NCBI GenBank assembly: GCA_001515955.1
Contig: LOES01000027.1
Coordinates: 42,868 to 106,867, forward strand
DNA from: Clostridia bacterium BRH_c25
GTDB lineage: Bacteria > Bacillota_A > Clostridia > Lutisporales > Lutisporaceae
Reading direction: 5' to 3'
Length of the DNA stretch: 64,000 nt
The position numbers and the translations under genes are program-made. Below, one piece after another: positions 56,941 to 64,000 of this stretch. Each line of letters opens with the position of its first letter. Position 1 is the stretch's first letter. The notes under the pieces are model-generated. The model had not been told where the DNA came from and made no database searches. It was given only the letters and a program-made list of their open reading frames with translations.

Positions 56941-57903
56941 ATGAATGCACTGGAAAGAATCGGAATTACCGGGCTGGTTCCGGTAGTTGTGATTGAAAAA
57001 GTGGAAGATGCCATACCTGCAGCCAAAGCATTGCTGGATGCGGGAGTAGATATTATAGAAATTACAATGAGGACTGATGCCGGGATTCAAGCAATTACCA
57101 ATATAAAAAAGGCTTATCCGGATATGCTTGTAGGAGCGGGGACGATATTGTCTGTTGCGAAAGCAAAAGAAGCTGTTGGCGCAGGAGCCCAATTTATTGT
57201 ATCTCCTGGATTTAATCCGGAAATTGTTGAATGGTGTGTTAATCAAGATATCCCTATAACACCAGGTTGTGTAACACCTTCTGAAATTGATCAGGCTTTA
57301 TCTTATGGTCTTAGAGTTTTGAAATTTTTTCCGGCAGACGTCTATGGAGGAGTGAAGGCTTGCAAAGCTTTAAACGGACCATATGGACATGTCGGGGTAA
57401 AATTCATACCAACAGGTGGAGTAAATAATGACAACCTGGCAGAATATGCAGATAAGCCGTTTATTCATGCGATTGGAGGCGGCTGGTTATGCAGTACGGA
57501 GGATATAAATAATCATAGATTTAAAAATATCACTGAAACAGCCTTAAAAGCAGTTGATACCCTTTTGGGTTTTGAATTTGCCCACATTGGCATAAATGGA
57601 GAGAGTGAGGAAGACTCTCTGAAGATTCTGAGGGATTTTGAAGCCGCCTTTAAATTGGTGCCTAAGTATGGAAGCAGCTCTAACTTTGCCGGCTCAGCAA
57701 TTGAGATCACAAATAAAACAGGGCTGGGGAAATGCGGTCATATTGCAATACGCACCAACAACATTCAGAGGGCTGTTTATCATCTGAAAAACAGAGGCTT
57801 TGAAGTGGTAGAGGATACGGCAAAATATAAAGGGGATAAAATGATCGCAATCTTCTTGAAAGAAGAGATTGGCAGCTTTGCGATACATCTCTTACAAAAA
57901 TGA
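56941..57903 (+). CDS. KDPG/KHG aldolase fused to a VOC-like C-terminal domain
   Basis: The first 205 residues form a KDPG aldolase that splits 2-keto-3-deoxy-6-phosphogluconate to pyruvate and glyceraldehyde 3-phosphate. It has the Glu in IIEITMRTDAG and the Schiff-base Lys in LRVLKFFPADVYGG. From about residue 220, a glyoxalase/VOC-like domain begins (FEFAHIGINGESEEDSLK, then CGHIAIRTNNIQRAVYHL). The fusion is also seen in other clostridial proteins; the second domain's role is unknown. With kdgK it completes the lower pathway. Confidence 0.87.
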   Translation: MNALERIGITGLVPVVVIEKVEDAIPAAKALLDAGVDIIEITMRTDAGIQAITNIKKAYPDMLVGAGTILSVAKAKEAVGAGAQFIVSPGFNPEIVEWCVNQDIPITPGCVTPSEIDQALSYGLRVLKFFPADVYGGVKACKALNGPYGHVGVKFIPTGGVNNDNLAEYADKPFIHAIGGGWLCSTEDINNHRFKNITETALKAVDTLLGFEFAHIGINGESEEDSLKILRDFEAAFKLVPKYGSSSNFAGSAIEITNKTGLGKCGHIAIRTNNIQRAVYHLKNRGFEVVEDTAKYKGDKMIAIFLKEEIGSFAIHLLQK

Positions 57904-57943
57904 GATAAAAGCCGAAGATAAAATTTGGTAGAATAATAGCAGA

Positions 57944-58001
57944 AAGCCTCCCGATTTGGTAAAGTAGAATTGACAGATACTATTGCCAAAGGGAGGTTTT
58001 G
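57944..58001 (+). terminator. Terminator hairpin after the uronate operon
   Basis: AAGCCTCCC (57944-57952) and TTTGG pair with CCAAA and GGGAGGTTTT (57991-58000) around a long loop. The distal T-run is short. Confidence 0.55.
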
Positions 58002-58044
58002 CTATACATAGCAATATTATTACAGTAGGGAGAGTGCATAAAAA

Positions 58045-59142
58045 ATGATAAGAGCAGTGCTTGTGGATGACGAAAGACCTGCGCTTCGTGGGCTTGAGCA
58101 TTTATTAAAGAATTATTCAGAGGTTTCTATAATAGGAATGTACACAAATCCGTTAATCGCCATAGAAGAGATTGGGTTTCTGAAGCCCCAGGTTGTATTT
58201 ATGGATATAAACATGCCGCAGCTTAAGGGAATTGACGCAGCTTCAAGGATATTGGACTTAAGTCCCGATACAGATATTGTTTTTGTAACGGCTTTTGACC
58301 AATATGCCATAGAAGCTTTTGAAATCCATGCGTTGGACTACATACTAAAGCCAATCAGCACAGAACGTTTGGGGAAAACCATAGAGCGTATGATGATGAA
58401 AAAGTTCGGAGCTCGGAAAAGCAGTGACCGGATGCTTCATATAAAATGCCTGGGGCAGTTTCAGGTGGCCTGGGAAAATCAGGAGCCTATCAAGTGGCGT
58501 ACAGAAAAGACAAAGGAGATTTTTGCTTTTTTACTTCATAATCAGGGGCGGGAAACATCGAAGGAGGAGCTTTTAGACAAGCTTTGGCCTGAGGATGATC
58601 CTGATAAAGCCATCCGGCAGCTCTATAATGGTATTTATTATATACGTAAGGCTTTGGAGGAATACGGAGCTGACAGAAGCATCATATGTATCGACAGCAG
58701 TTACAATTTGAAGCTGGGATCGGCCTATTCCGATGTAAAGCGTTTGTATGATCTCGAGAAAAGTGCTGTTGCTGATAATATGGAGATGCTTGAAGAAATG
58801 GAAGCTCTCTATGGAGGTGATTATTTGGAAGGTGAAGACTTCCCATGGACGTATTCTGAAAGAGAGAGCTTGGGAAAGCTGTATCAGAAATGCCTGATAA
58901 AGCTGTCGCAGCAGTACATTGAGAAAAAACAATTTGATAAGGCAGAGAGCAAATTAGCAAAAGCCTATGTCAAAAATCCTTATGAAGAAACAATTACAGA
59001 GCTTCTGCTCAGACTTTATATGAAAACCGGAGAAAAAAGCAAAGCAGTCAGGCATTTCAATTCATACATAAAGCTGTTAAAGGAAGATCTCGATATAAAA
59101 CCAAATGATAAATTGTATGAAATCTACCAATCCATAAAATAG
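58045..59142 (+). CDS. Response regulator with SARP-like winged helix and BTAD domain
   Basis: The 365-residue protein has a receiver (D8/D9, D54 in VVFMDINMP, K in YILKPIS), a winged-helix segment (KWRTEKTKEIFAFLLHNQGR, KEELLDKLWPEDD), and a C-terminal bacterial transcriptional activation domain (EAFEIH-separated; MEALYGGDYLEGEDFPW and TPR-like helices). Such regulators activate adjacent genes on signals from LytS-type or other kinases; no kinase is adjacent. AGTAGGGAGAGTGCATAAAA precedes the ATG. Confidence 0.87.
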   Translation: MIRAVLVDDERPALRGLEHLLKNYSEVSIIGMYTNPLIAIEEIGFLKPQVVFMDINMPQLKGIDAASRILDLSPDTDIVFVTAFDQYAIEAFEIHALDYILKPISTERLGKTIERMMMKKFGARKSSDRMLHIKCLGQFQVAWENQEPIKWRTEKTKEIFAFLLHNQGRETSKEELLDKLWPEDDPDKAIRQLYNGIYYIRKALEEYGADRSIICIDSSYNLKLGSAYSDVKRLYDLEKSAVADNMEMLEEMEALYGGDYLEGEDFPWTYSERESLGKLYQKCLIKLSQQYIEKKQFDKAESKLAKAYVKNPYEETITELLLRLYMKTGEKSKAVRHFNSYIKLLKEDLDIKPNDKLYEIYQSIK

Positions 59143-59245
59143 CTTGAACAAAAATTATACAATTTACTAAGGCAAAATAAAGTAGACATGATGAGTTTGA
59201 CAGATATAATAGAACTATACAGATAGCCAGGGGGAGGACTTCCAT

Positions 59246-60325
59246 ATGAAAGAGAGCAATACTGAAAGAACTGATGAAAGGGACATTATATTTGCCAGAA
59301 TGAACTATAAACAGGGTACACCGGAATATGATGACTACTATAGGCGGAATCCGCAGAACAAAGATATGGATGATGCCCTAAGAGCCATGCCCGGAATGAG
59401 TGGAGAAGGAACGGCCACTTATGACCCAGTCAATTCTCCTATTATAGATGCATGCTTTCGTTTTTTGGGAGATATCAATAAATACTCAGAAGGTGAAAAA
59501 CAGCCGGACAAAGCTCCGGCGGTGGACATGGATGTAATAACAAAGAGAATCAAAGGAATCTCAGAGTTGTATAATGCCAAGCTAGTGGGGATCACAGAGA
59601 TGAAAGAATATCACTATTATTCCCATAGAGGCAGGCACAGAGAGAACTATGGTGAGAGAATAGAAAAGCTCCATAAGTATGGTATTGTATTTGCTGTAGA
59701 AATGGAGAAGGAAATGATTTTCAGAGCCCCACAGCTGCCGGAAGCAATAGCGGTAACCAAGGGCTACATCGATGCGGCAGTTACAGGAATGGTTTTATCC
59801 TATTATATAAGGGAACTTGGATTTGAGGCGAGAAACCATATGGATGGCAATTATCTGGTTGTTGCACCGCTTGTAGCACAAGATGCGGGCCTGGGAGAAA
59901 TCGGGAGAAACGGACTCCTGATCACGAAAAAATATGGTCCAAGGGTGAGGTTGGGGGTTGTTACCACGGACTTACCTTTAGCTGTTGACAGCCCGATGGA
60001 GTTTGGAGTAACCCAGTTCTGCAGGGAATGCGAAAAATGTGTAAGAACCTGCCCCGGAAAGGCTATTCCCTCAGGACCGGAAGTAGAGGCTGACGGCATT
60101 AAACGCTGGAAAATCAACTCAGCGGAATGCTATAAAAAATGGAGGGTTTTGGGTACTGACTGTGGAATTTGTCTGGCCAGCTGCCCATTCAGTGATGTAA
60201 TCCCAGAGGAACACATTGAAAAAATTATGACTTGTGAAAGCACCAGAAAAGAGATACTGGATAATCACGAAAAGAAGCATGGAATTCGGCCATATATCAG
60301 AGAAAAGCCTGAATGGTTAAAGTGA
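59246..60325 (+). CDS. Cytoplasmic reductive-dehalogenase-like 4Fe-4S protein
   Basis: The 359-residue protein resembles the RdhA/epoxyqueuosine-reductase group: a central cobalamin-domain-like region (AGLGEIGRNGLLITKKYGPRV is characteristic), then two 4Fe-4S motifs FCRECEKCVRTCPGKAIP and CGICLASCPF. The start lacks a twin-arginine signal, so it is cytoplasmic, unlike respiratory dehalogenases. No membrane anchor gene (rdhB) is adjacent. Function unknown; organohalide reduction is possible but unproven. AGGGGGAGGACTTCCAT precedes the ATG. Confidence 0.78.
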   Translation: MKESNTERTDERDIIFARMNYKQGTPEYDDYYRRNPQNKDMDDALRAMPGMSGEGTATYDPVNSPIIDACFRFLGDINKYSEGEKQPDKAPAVDMDVITKRIKGISELYNAKLVGITEMKEYHYYSHRGRHRENYGERIEKLHKYGIVFAVEMEKEMIFRAPQLPEAIAVTKGYIDAAVTGMVLSYYIRELGFEARNHMDGNYLVVAPLVAQDAGLGEIGRNGLLITKKYGPRVRLGVVTTDLPLAVDSPMEFGVTQFCRECEKCVRTCPGKAIPSGPEVEADGIKRWKINSAECYKKWRVLGTDCGICLASCPFSDVIPEEHIEKIMTCESTRKEILDNHEKKHGIRPYIREKPEWLK

Positions 60326-60329
60326 TTGA

Positions 60330-60356
60330 GTGAACCTGTTCAGTCATAGCTGAGCA
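60330..60356 (+). repeat. Short dispersed repeat, copy 2
   Basis: GTGAACCTGTTCAGTCATAG followed by CTGAGCATC matches copy 1 at 3994 with two changes. It lies 5 bp after the RdhA-like gene. Confidence 0.6.
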
Positions 60357-60408
60357 TCGAGGTTCATAAAGAGTGTTGCAGAATTAATATACTTACGGGA
60401 GTGATAAT

Positions 60409-61125
60409 ATGTTTCGCACGATAGTTTGGTTCGGTTATTTCTGGTTTTATCTTATAAAAATCATGCCTGAATATTTTAAAGTAAATCGTTTTTTTAAAGA
60501 GGGGAAAATCAAAGAACGGGATATGCTGGTAGATTCAGTGGCATCGAAATGGGCAAGAGACTTGTTAAAATTGGCCGGTGCCAAGGTGAAGGTTATTGGT
60601 GCAGATAATGTACCTCCGGATCGTACAGTCCTGTTTGTGAGCAACCATCAGGGCAATTTTGATATACCGATATTATTGGGATGTGTTGATAAGCCCAAGG
60701 CATTTATTGCAAAAGTTGAAATGCTCAAGATGCCGCTAATTAGCACTTGGATGAAGCAGATGAACTGTGTTTTCCTGGACAGGCATGATTTGCGCCAATC
60801 CTTGCGGATAATGAATGAGGCCACAGAATATTTAAAAAAGGGATATTCAATGGTTATTTTTCCTGAAGGTACCCGCTCGAAAGGGGAAACAATGGGAGAG
60901 TTTAAAGCCGGCAGCTTAAGAATAGCAATAAAGGCAAATGTTCCTATTGTTCCTGTCACTATCAAAGGAAGCTTTAAATTGATGGAACAAAACGGGTTTG
61001 TAATAAAGCCGGCAGAAGTAGAGGTCGTAATATCTGAGCCTATTGAGACTATTGGACTCACAAAGGATCAGGCTAACGGGCTGCATGAAAAAGTACGCTC
61101 AATTATAGCAGGAAATGCAATGTAA
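60409..61125 (+). CDS. 1-acyl-sn-glycerol-3-phosphate acyltransferase (PlsC family)
   Basis: The 238-residue acyltransferase has the catalytic HX4D motif as NHQGNFDIP near residue 83, the substrate-binding FPEGTRSKGE near 158 and VPIVPVTIKGSFKLME. It acylates lysophosphatidic acid at the membrane in phospholipid synthesis. An N-terminal hydrophobic segment (FGYFWFYLIKIMPEYF) is present. ACGGGAGTGATAAT precedes the ATG. Confidence 0.9.
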   Translation: MFRTIVWFGYFWFYLIKIMPEYFKVNRFFKEGKIKERDMLVDSVASKWARDLLKLAGAKVKVIGADNVPPDRTVLFVSNHQGNFDIPILLGCVDKPKAFIAKVEMLKMPLISTWMKQMNCVFLDRHDLRQSLRIMNEATEYLKKGYSMVIFPEGTRSKGETMGEFKAGSLRIAIKANVPIVPVTIKGSFKLMEQNGFVIKPAEVEVVISEPIETIGLTKDQANGLHEKVRSIIAGNAM

Positions 61126-61170
61126 GTACAAGGCACGAGTTTACTATTAAGGCTTTGGAGAAGGGTGAAA

Positions 61171-62085
61171 ATGAAGATAGACCGTTTATTGGGAATTATC
61201 ACAATATTATTACAGTGCGATAAGGTAACAGCACCTGAGCTTGCAAAAAAATTTGAGGTTTCCCGCAGAACCATCCATAGGGATGTTGATGATATATGTA
61301 AAGCGGGCATACCCATTATCACCTATCAGGGCGGTGATGGGGGAATATCTATTGCGGATGGATATAAGCTGGATAAAAGTGCGTTATCGGTTGCGGAACT
61401 CGAGAGTATCATAACCGGGTTAAAAAGCCTTGGCAGTGTGTCCGACACTGCAAGAATTGAAATATTAATTTCGAAGCTGTCACCTAAAAACGAAGCTGCC
61501 GTTTCAATAAAGGATAATGTACTCATTGATCTGTCATCTCATTACAAATCCAGTCTTTCAGAAAAAATCAGCCTCATAAAAGCTGCAATATCGGAAAATA
61601 AGCTTGTGAGCTTTGATTACTATTCGGAAAAGGGACTTTCAAACCGAAGGATTGAGCCATATTTTATTACTTTTAAGTGGACAGCCTGGTATGTTTTCGG
61701 CTACTGCAGAGATAGGAATGGCTTTCGCTTGTTCAAGCTTAACCGCTTATGGAGACAAAAGACCCTTGAAGATAAATTTGTTCCAAGACAAATACCTGCT
61801 GAAGAGCTTGAACTGGATGATTATCTTACGGATGAAAACAGAATTATCATACTGTTTGATAAATCATTGGAATACCGTCTGGTTGAGGAATACGGACCTG
61901 ATTGCTACATTGTTACAGAGGATGGAAATCTGAAATTCTCCATTGGATATACCAACAGAGCTTATATGATATCCTGGGTGCTGGGGTTTGGCGATAAGGC
62001 AAGGGTTGTTGAGCCTGCTGATATGGCCGGTGAGATAAAGGAAAAGGCAAAAAATATTATCCTGAATTATGAACAAGACATATAG
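61171..62085 (+). CDS. WYL-domain transcriptional regulator (YafY type)
   Basis: The 304-residue protein has an N-terminal HTH_11/DeoR-like winged helix (MKIDRLLGIITILLQCDKVT, SRRTIHRDVDDICKAG) and a WYL domain (WTAWYVFGYCRDRNGFRLFK) with a C-terminal WCX extension. WYL proteins respond to ligands such as nucleotides. It may control itself and the small genes following. The ATG at 61171 follows AAGGGTGAAA; a GTG at 61165 is in frame. Confidence 0.88.
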   Translation: MKIDRLLGIITILLQCDKVTAPELAKKFEVSRRTIHRDVDDICKAGIPIITYQGGDGGISIADGYKLDKSALSVAELESIITGLKSLGSVSDTARIEILISKLSPKNEAAVSIKDNVLIDLSSHYKSSLSEKISLIKAAISENKLVSFDYYSEKGLSNRRIEPYFITFKWTAWYVFGYCRDRNGFRLFKLNRLWRQKTLEDKFVPRQIPAEELELDDYLTDENRIIILFDKSLEYRLVEEYGPDCYIVTEDGNLKFSIGYTNRAYMISWVLGFGDKARVVEPADMAGEIKEKAKNIILNYEQDI

Positions 62086-62173
62086 TTGTCTTGTTCGGTG
62101 TGATAGTATAAAGCAAAAAGGCGGCTGCATATGATTGAAGCAATATGTGGTCCGGGAAGGAGCGTGAAATCAC

Positions 62174-62587
62174 ATGGAGCATGAAATGATTTCAAAAGCG
62201 GAAGCTATAATGAGAGAGGCTGAAACTGCGGTAATAGCTTTGATTGATGAAGACGGGTTTCCCAGGGCATCTACAATATCCAGCTTGAAAACGGAAGGAA
62301 TAAGCCACGCGTGGTTTGCAACGGGCTTGAAATCCGGAAAGGCACAATGTATCAGGTTGAATAACAAAGCAGGCTTGTGTTACTGTGACGGGAGCAACAA
62401 TGTCACCCTCATGGGTACGGTAGAAATCCTTACTGAACCTGAAATTAAAAAGGAGATGTGGGTGGATTGGTTTATTAATCATTTTCCAGGGGGAGCGGCT
62501 GATCCGGAATATTGCATACTAAAATTTTCTACTGAGAAAATGGTCCTATGGATTGATTCCGGCTATGAGGAACTGAGCTTGAAGTAG
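62174..62587 (+). CDS. Pyridoxamine 5'-phosphate oxidase-like protein (general stress 26 type)
   Basis: The 137-residue protein has a split-barrel flavin fold: AETAVIALIDEDGFPRASTI at the start, HAWFATGLKSGKAQCI, NNKAGLCYCD and the end MVLWIDSGYEEL. Members bind FMN or F420; function unknown. It lies between the WYL regulator and the AlkZ-related gene on the same strand. Confidence 0.82.
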   Translation: MEHEMISKAEAIMREAETAVIALIDEDGFPRASTISSLKTEGISHAWFATGLKSGKAQCIRLNNKAGLCYCDGSNNVTLMGTVEILTEPEIKKEMWVDWFINHFPGGAADPEYCILKFSTEKMVLWIDSGYEELSLK

Positions 62588-62609
62588 AATTTTATATCGG
62601 AGGCTACAG

Positions 62610-63287
62610 ATGATAATACTGAAAAGATATGAGAACTTTTTAAACAGAGTTGATGAGCTTGGATTTATGACATTATCAAATATTTTACCTGGATTCCCTT
62701 CTGTTTCTGAAGAGACTCCTGAAGAGAACTGGCATACCGGTGATCCGGACACTGACCCATGGCGCTGGAAGGATAGGGCTGCAGAGGAAAAACGTCTGGC
62801 CTTCGGCTGTATTATTGGCGGACATAAGGGCTTTGTATCGGCACGCATGTACTCCATATTTTATACAGCTTTTCATCCGCAGGAGCATATGGAGGAAAGG
62901 AGAGAAGCAGGGCAGGTAAGCCAGACAGTCTGGCAGCTGTGGCAGCTTTTCGAAGGAAGGACCTTGCTGAACACCAGTGATATAAGGAAGGAGCTGGGAG
63001 TCACGTTAAAAAAGGGTGGAAGTAAAGTTGATAGAGCTATCAAGGAATTACAGCAGCACTATTACATTACTGTTGCCGGAAGCAGGCGGAAAACGGATAA
63101 ATATGGCCAGCCCTATGGTTGGGCGGCCAATGTATATGATAAGACAGAGAACTGGGCACCGGAGGAGTGGATGAAGCTGAATCCGGGCTTAAGCTCCGAT
63201 GAAGCAAGGGAGCTGATACTTGCCAACGGACTTGCTGTTGGTAAGAACCTAAACCGTACCGATATTGAAAAGGTACTTTGCATATAA
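62610..63287 (+). CDS. AlkZ/YcaQ-related protein
   Basis: The 225-residue protein resembles proteins annotated as AlkZ-related (winged-helix DNA glycosylase relatives): RYENFLNRVDELGFMTLSNI, WHTGDPDTDPWRWKDRA, and the C-terminal helix-turn-helix-like QTVWQLWQLFEGRTLLNTSD with KGGSKVDRAIKELQQHYYIT. It is shorter than true AlkZ and lacks an obvious QxQ motif, so glycosylase activity is uncertain. ATCGGAGGCTACAG precedes the ATG. Confidence 0.72.
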   Translation: MIILKRYENFLNRVDELGFMTLSNILPGFPSVSEETPEENWHTGDPDTDPWRWKDRAAEEKRLAFGCIIGGHKGFVSARMYSIFYTAFHPQEHMEERREAGQVSQTVWQLWQLFEGRTLLNTSDIRKELGVTLKKGGSKVDRAIKELQQHYYITVAGSRRKTDKYGQPYGWAANVYDKTENWAPEEWMKLNPGLSSDEARELILANGLAVGKNLNRTDIEKVLCI

Positions 63288-63331
63288 TATCACATAATAT
63301 CCACGCAATAGTAAGGGGGGAGGTGAAAACA

Positions 63332-63520
63332 ATGCCGGTAATCACACTTGATGGTCCCCAAATTACCAAGGAGCAAAAGGCCAAACTTGTTAAGGAGTTT
63401 GCTACAAAGGCAAGTGAAATATTAAATATTCCAGAACAAGCTTTTGTTACTATTATCAGAGAAAATGACCTTGACAACATAGGTAATGGAACTACGCTGA
63501 TATCAGATAGACATAAGTAG
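63332..63520 (+). CDS. 4-oxalocrotonate tautomerase-like protein
   Basis: The 62-residue enzyme starts MPVITLDGPQITKEQKAKLV with the catalytic Pro2 after Met removal, and continues ATKASEILNIPEQAFVTII, the family pattern. The frame is open from 63278, but GGGGGGAGGTGAAAACA is placed for the ATG at 63332, giving the needed N-terminal proline. Substrate unknown. Confidence 0.9.
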   Translation: MPVITLDGPQITKEQKAKLVKEFATKASEILNIPEQAFVTIIRENDLDNIGNGTTLISDRHK

Positions 63521-63550
63521 GTCCTGCATAAAACATTAATCATATTTCCA

Positions 63551-63686
63551 AAAGGGGCTGTTGCAAAATAACAAAATTTCGGATGGGTCAAGACCCATCC
63601 CTACAGTATGTTGCGTATTCTCATTATTGATAACGCAGTATGTAGGGAACGGTCTTGACCGTTCCGCATTATGCAACAACCCCTTT
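63551..63686. mobile_element. 136-bp palindromic MITE-like element
   Basis: Ends are inverted repeats AAAGGGGCTGTTGCA (63551-63565) and TGCAACAACCCCTTT (63672-63686) with one mismatch. Inner segments are also related by inversion: GGATGGGTCAAGACCCATCC and GGAACGGTCTTGACCGTTCC, each palindromic. There is no coding frame. This is the form of a non-autonomous transposable element or large repetitive hairpin. No clear target duplication is seen. Confidence 0.65.
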
Positions 63687-63694
63687 CATTATAC

Positions 63695-63716
63695 AGCTAT
63701 GGCTGAACGAGTTCAC
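63695..63716 (-). repeat. Short dispersed repeat, copy 3
   Basis: On the minus strand GTGAACTCGTTCAGCCATAGCT matches copies 1 and 2. It lies 8 bp beyond the MITE-like element. Confidence 0.55.
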
Positions 63717-63741
63717 TGCATCCAAATATTCGTGTAAACTC

Positions 63742-63999
63742 CTACTTGCCCAATATGCGCTGCAGCACACGCTGAAGGAAGGGTTTCTTCGTTGCAGAAT
63801 CGGGGCTCTGCACTATCTCCGGGCTTTGATGAGACTCCATTTTCCCGGTGGGAGGTACAGTATTATAATCTGTCTCAATCTCAACCGGCCGATTTCTGCG
63901 CTTCTCAGGATTCTGAGGAGGCTTGGGGTTAGAGCGTTTCTTCTCAAATGTTTTCGCGGCTTTGGGGGCCGGATGCTGCTGCGACTTCCCATGAATCCA
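63742..63999 (-). CDS. C-terminal end of an unidentified Lys/Pro-rich protein, partial
   Basis: The frame is open for 85 codons from the right window edge to TAG at 63744-63742. The visible part is basic and proline-rich (HPAPKAAKTFEKKRSNPKPP), then acidic, and ends KKPFLQRVLQRILGK. Such tails occur on several RNA-binding or helicase proteins, but no domain is visible here, so I cannot assign it. Confidence 0.5.
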   Translation of the reverse strand, partial: WIHGKSQQHPAPKAAKTFEKKRSNPKPPQNPEKRRNRPVEIETDYNTVPPTGKMESHQSPEIVQSPDSATKKPFLQRVLQRILGK

Positions 64000-64000
64000 C

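Noticed and set aside
1..64000. tRNA, rRNA, CRISPR arrays, intact insertion sequences or prophage genes
   Set aside because: None was found on either strand by eye.

Overview
The window looks like chromosomal DNA of a low-GC anaerobic Firmicute, most likely a member of the Clostridia. The signs are AT-rich intergenic DNA, strong GGAGG-type ribosome binding sites with frequent TTG/GTG starts, a six-gene Rnf complex in clostridial order (C-D-G-E-A-B), a T-box leader, and many 4Fe-4S proteins. No tRNA, rRNA, CRISPR array, phage or intact insertion sequence was seen.

Layout. 1-11.6 kb: mixed housekeeping genes (dehydratase-activase relative, split chromate transporter, 5-formyl-THF cyclo-ligase, single receiver, ABC exporter, NusG-II protein, class B PBP, methyltransferase), some gene debris, then a glutaredoxin. 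11.7-15 kb: copper block csoR - broken CxxC protein - copA - copZ under a promoter with a CsoR-like operator. 15.2-19 kb: metal-handling and membrane genes (YHS protein, spermidine-synthase-like membrane protein, His-rich miniprotein, Lgt-like protein). 19-29.5 kb: rnfCDGEAB, an exported Met/His-rich protein, an ICMT-like methyltransferase, an exported beta-domain protein, a CcdA-like protein and a two-component system. 29.6-31.4 kb (minus): a double ThiF protein and a NifU-like scaffold. 31.7-34.5 kb: T-box plus polar amino acid ABC transporter. 34.6-39 kb: RseC, a response regulator that has lost its receiver plus a kinase, and an HMA-TauE/SafE-cupredoxin fusion. 39.2-49 kb: arsenic and phosphate genes (truncated arsR, arsD, arsA, phosphoesterase, pstSCA, two ArsR regulators, two CcdA/ArsG-like permeases, ferredoxin, thioredoxin). 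49-58 kb: uronate/KDG catabolism (KdgK, IclR regulator, TRAP transporter, two SDRs, Ldh2-type dehydrogenase, KDPG aldolase-VOC fusion). 58-64 kb: BTAD response regulator, RdhA-like ferredoxin protein, PlsC, WYL regulator, small enzymes, and a palindromic repeat.

The most notable signal is a repeated promoter design between 19 and 39 kb: TYCATA half-sites exactly 11 bp apart, then exactly 9 nt, then a -10 hexamer. It lies before the rnf operon, the Met-rich protein, the ICMT/CcdA operon, the two-component system itself, rseC and the cupredoxin fusion, with a weaker copy facing the ars genes. Two of these promoters (rnf and the two-component genes) are followed by the same structured leader RNA: a long-range stem with compensatory base changes, then an intrinsic terminator. 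Together they suggest one regulon joining Rnf electron supply to copper/thiol redox chemistry outside the membrane. The regulator is inferred to be the OmpR-type protein encoded at 27494-28183.
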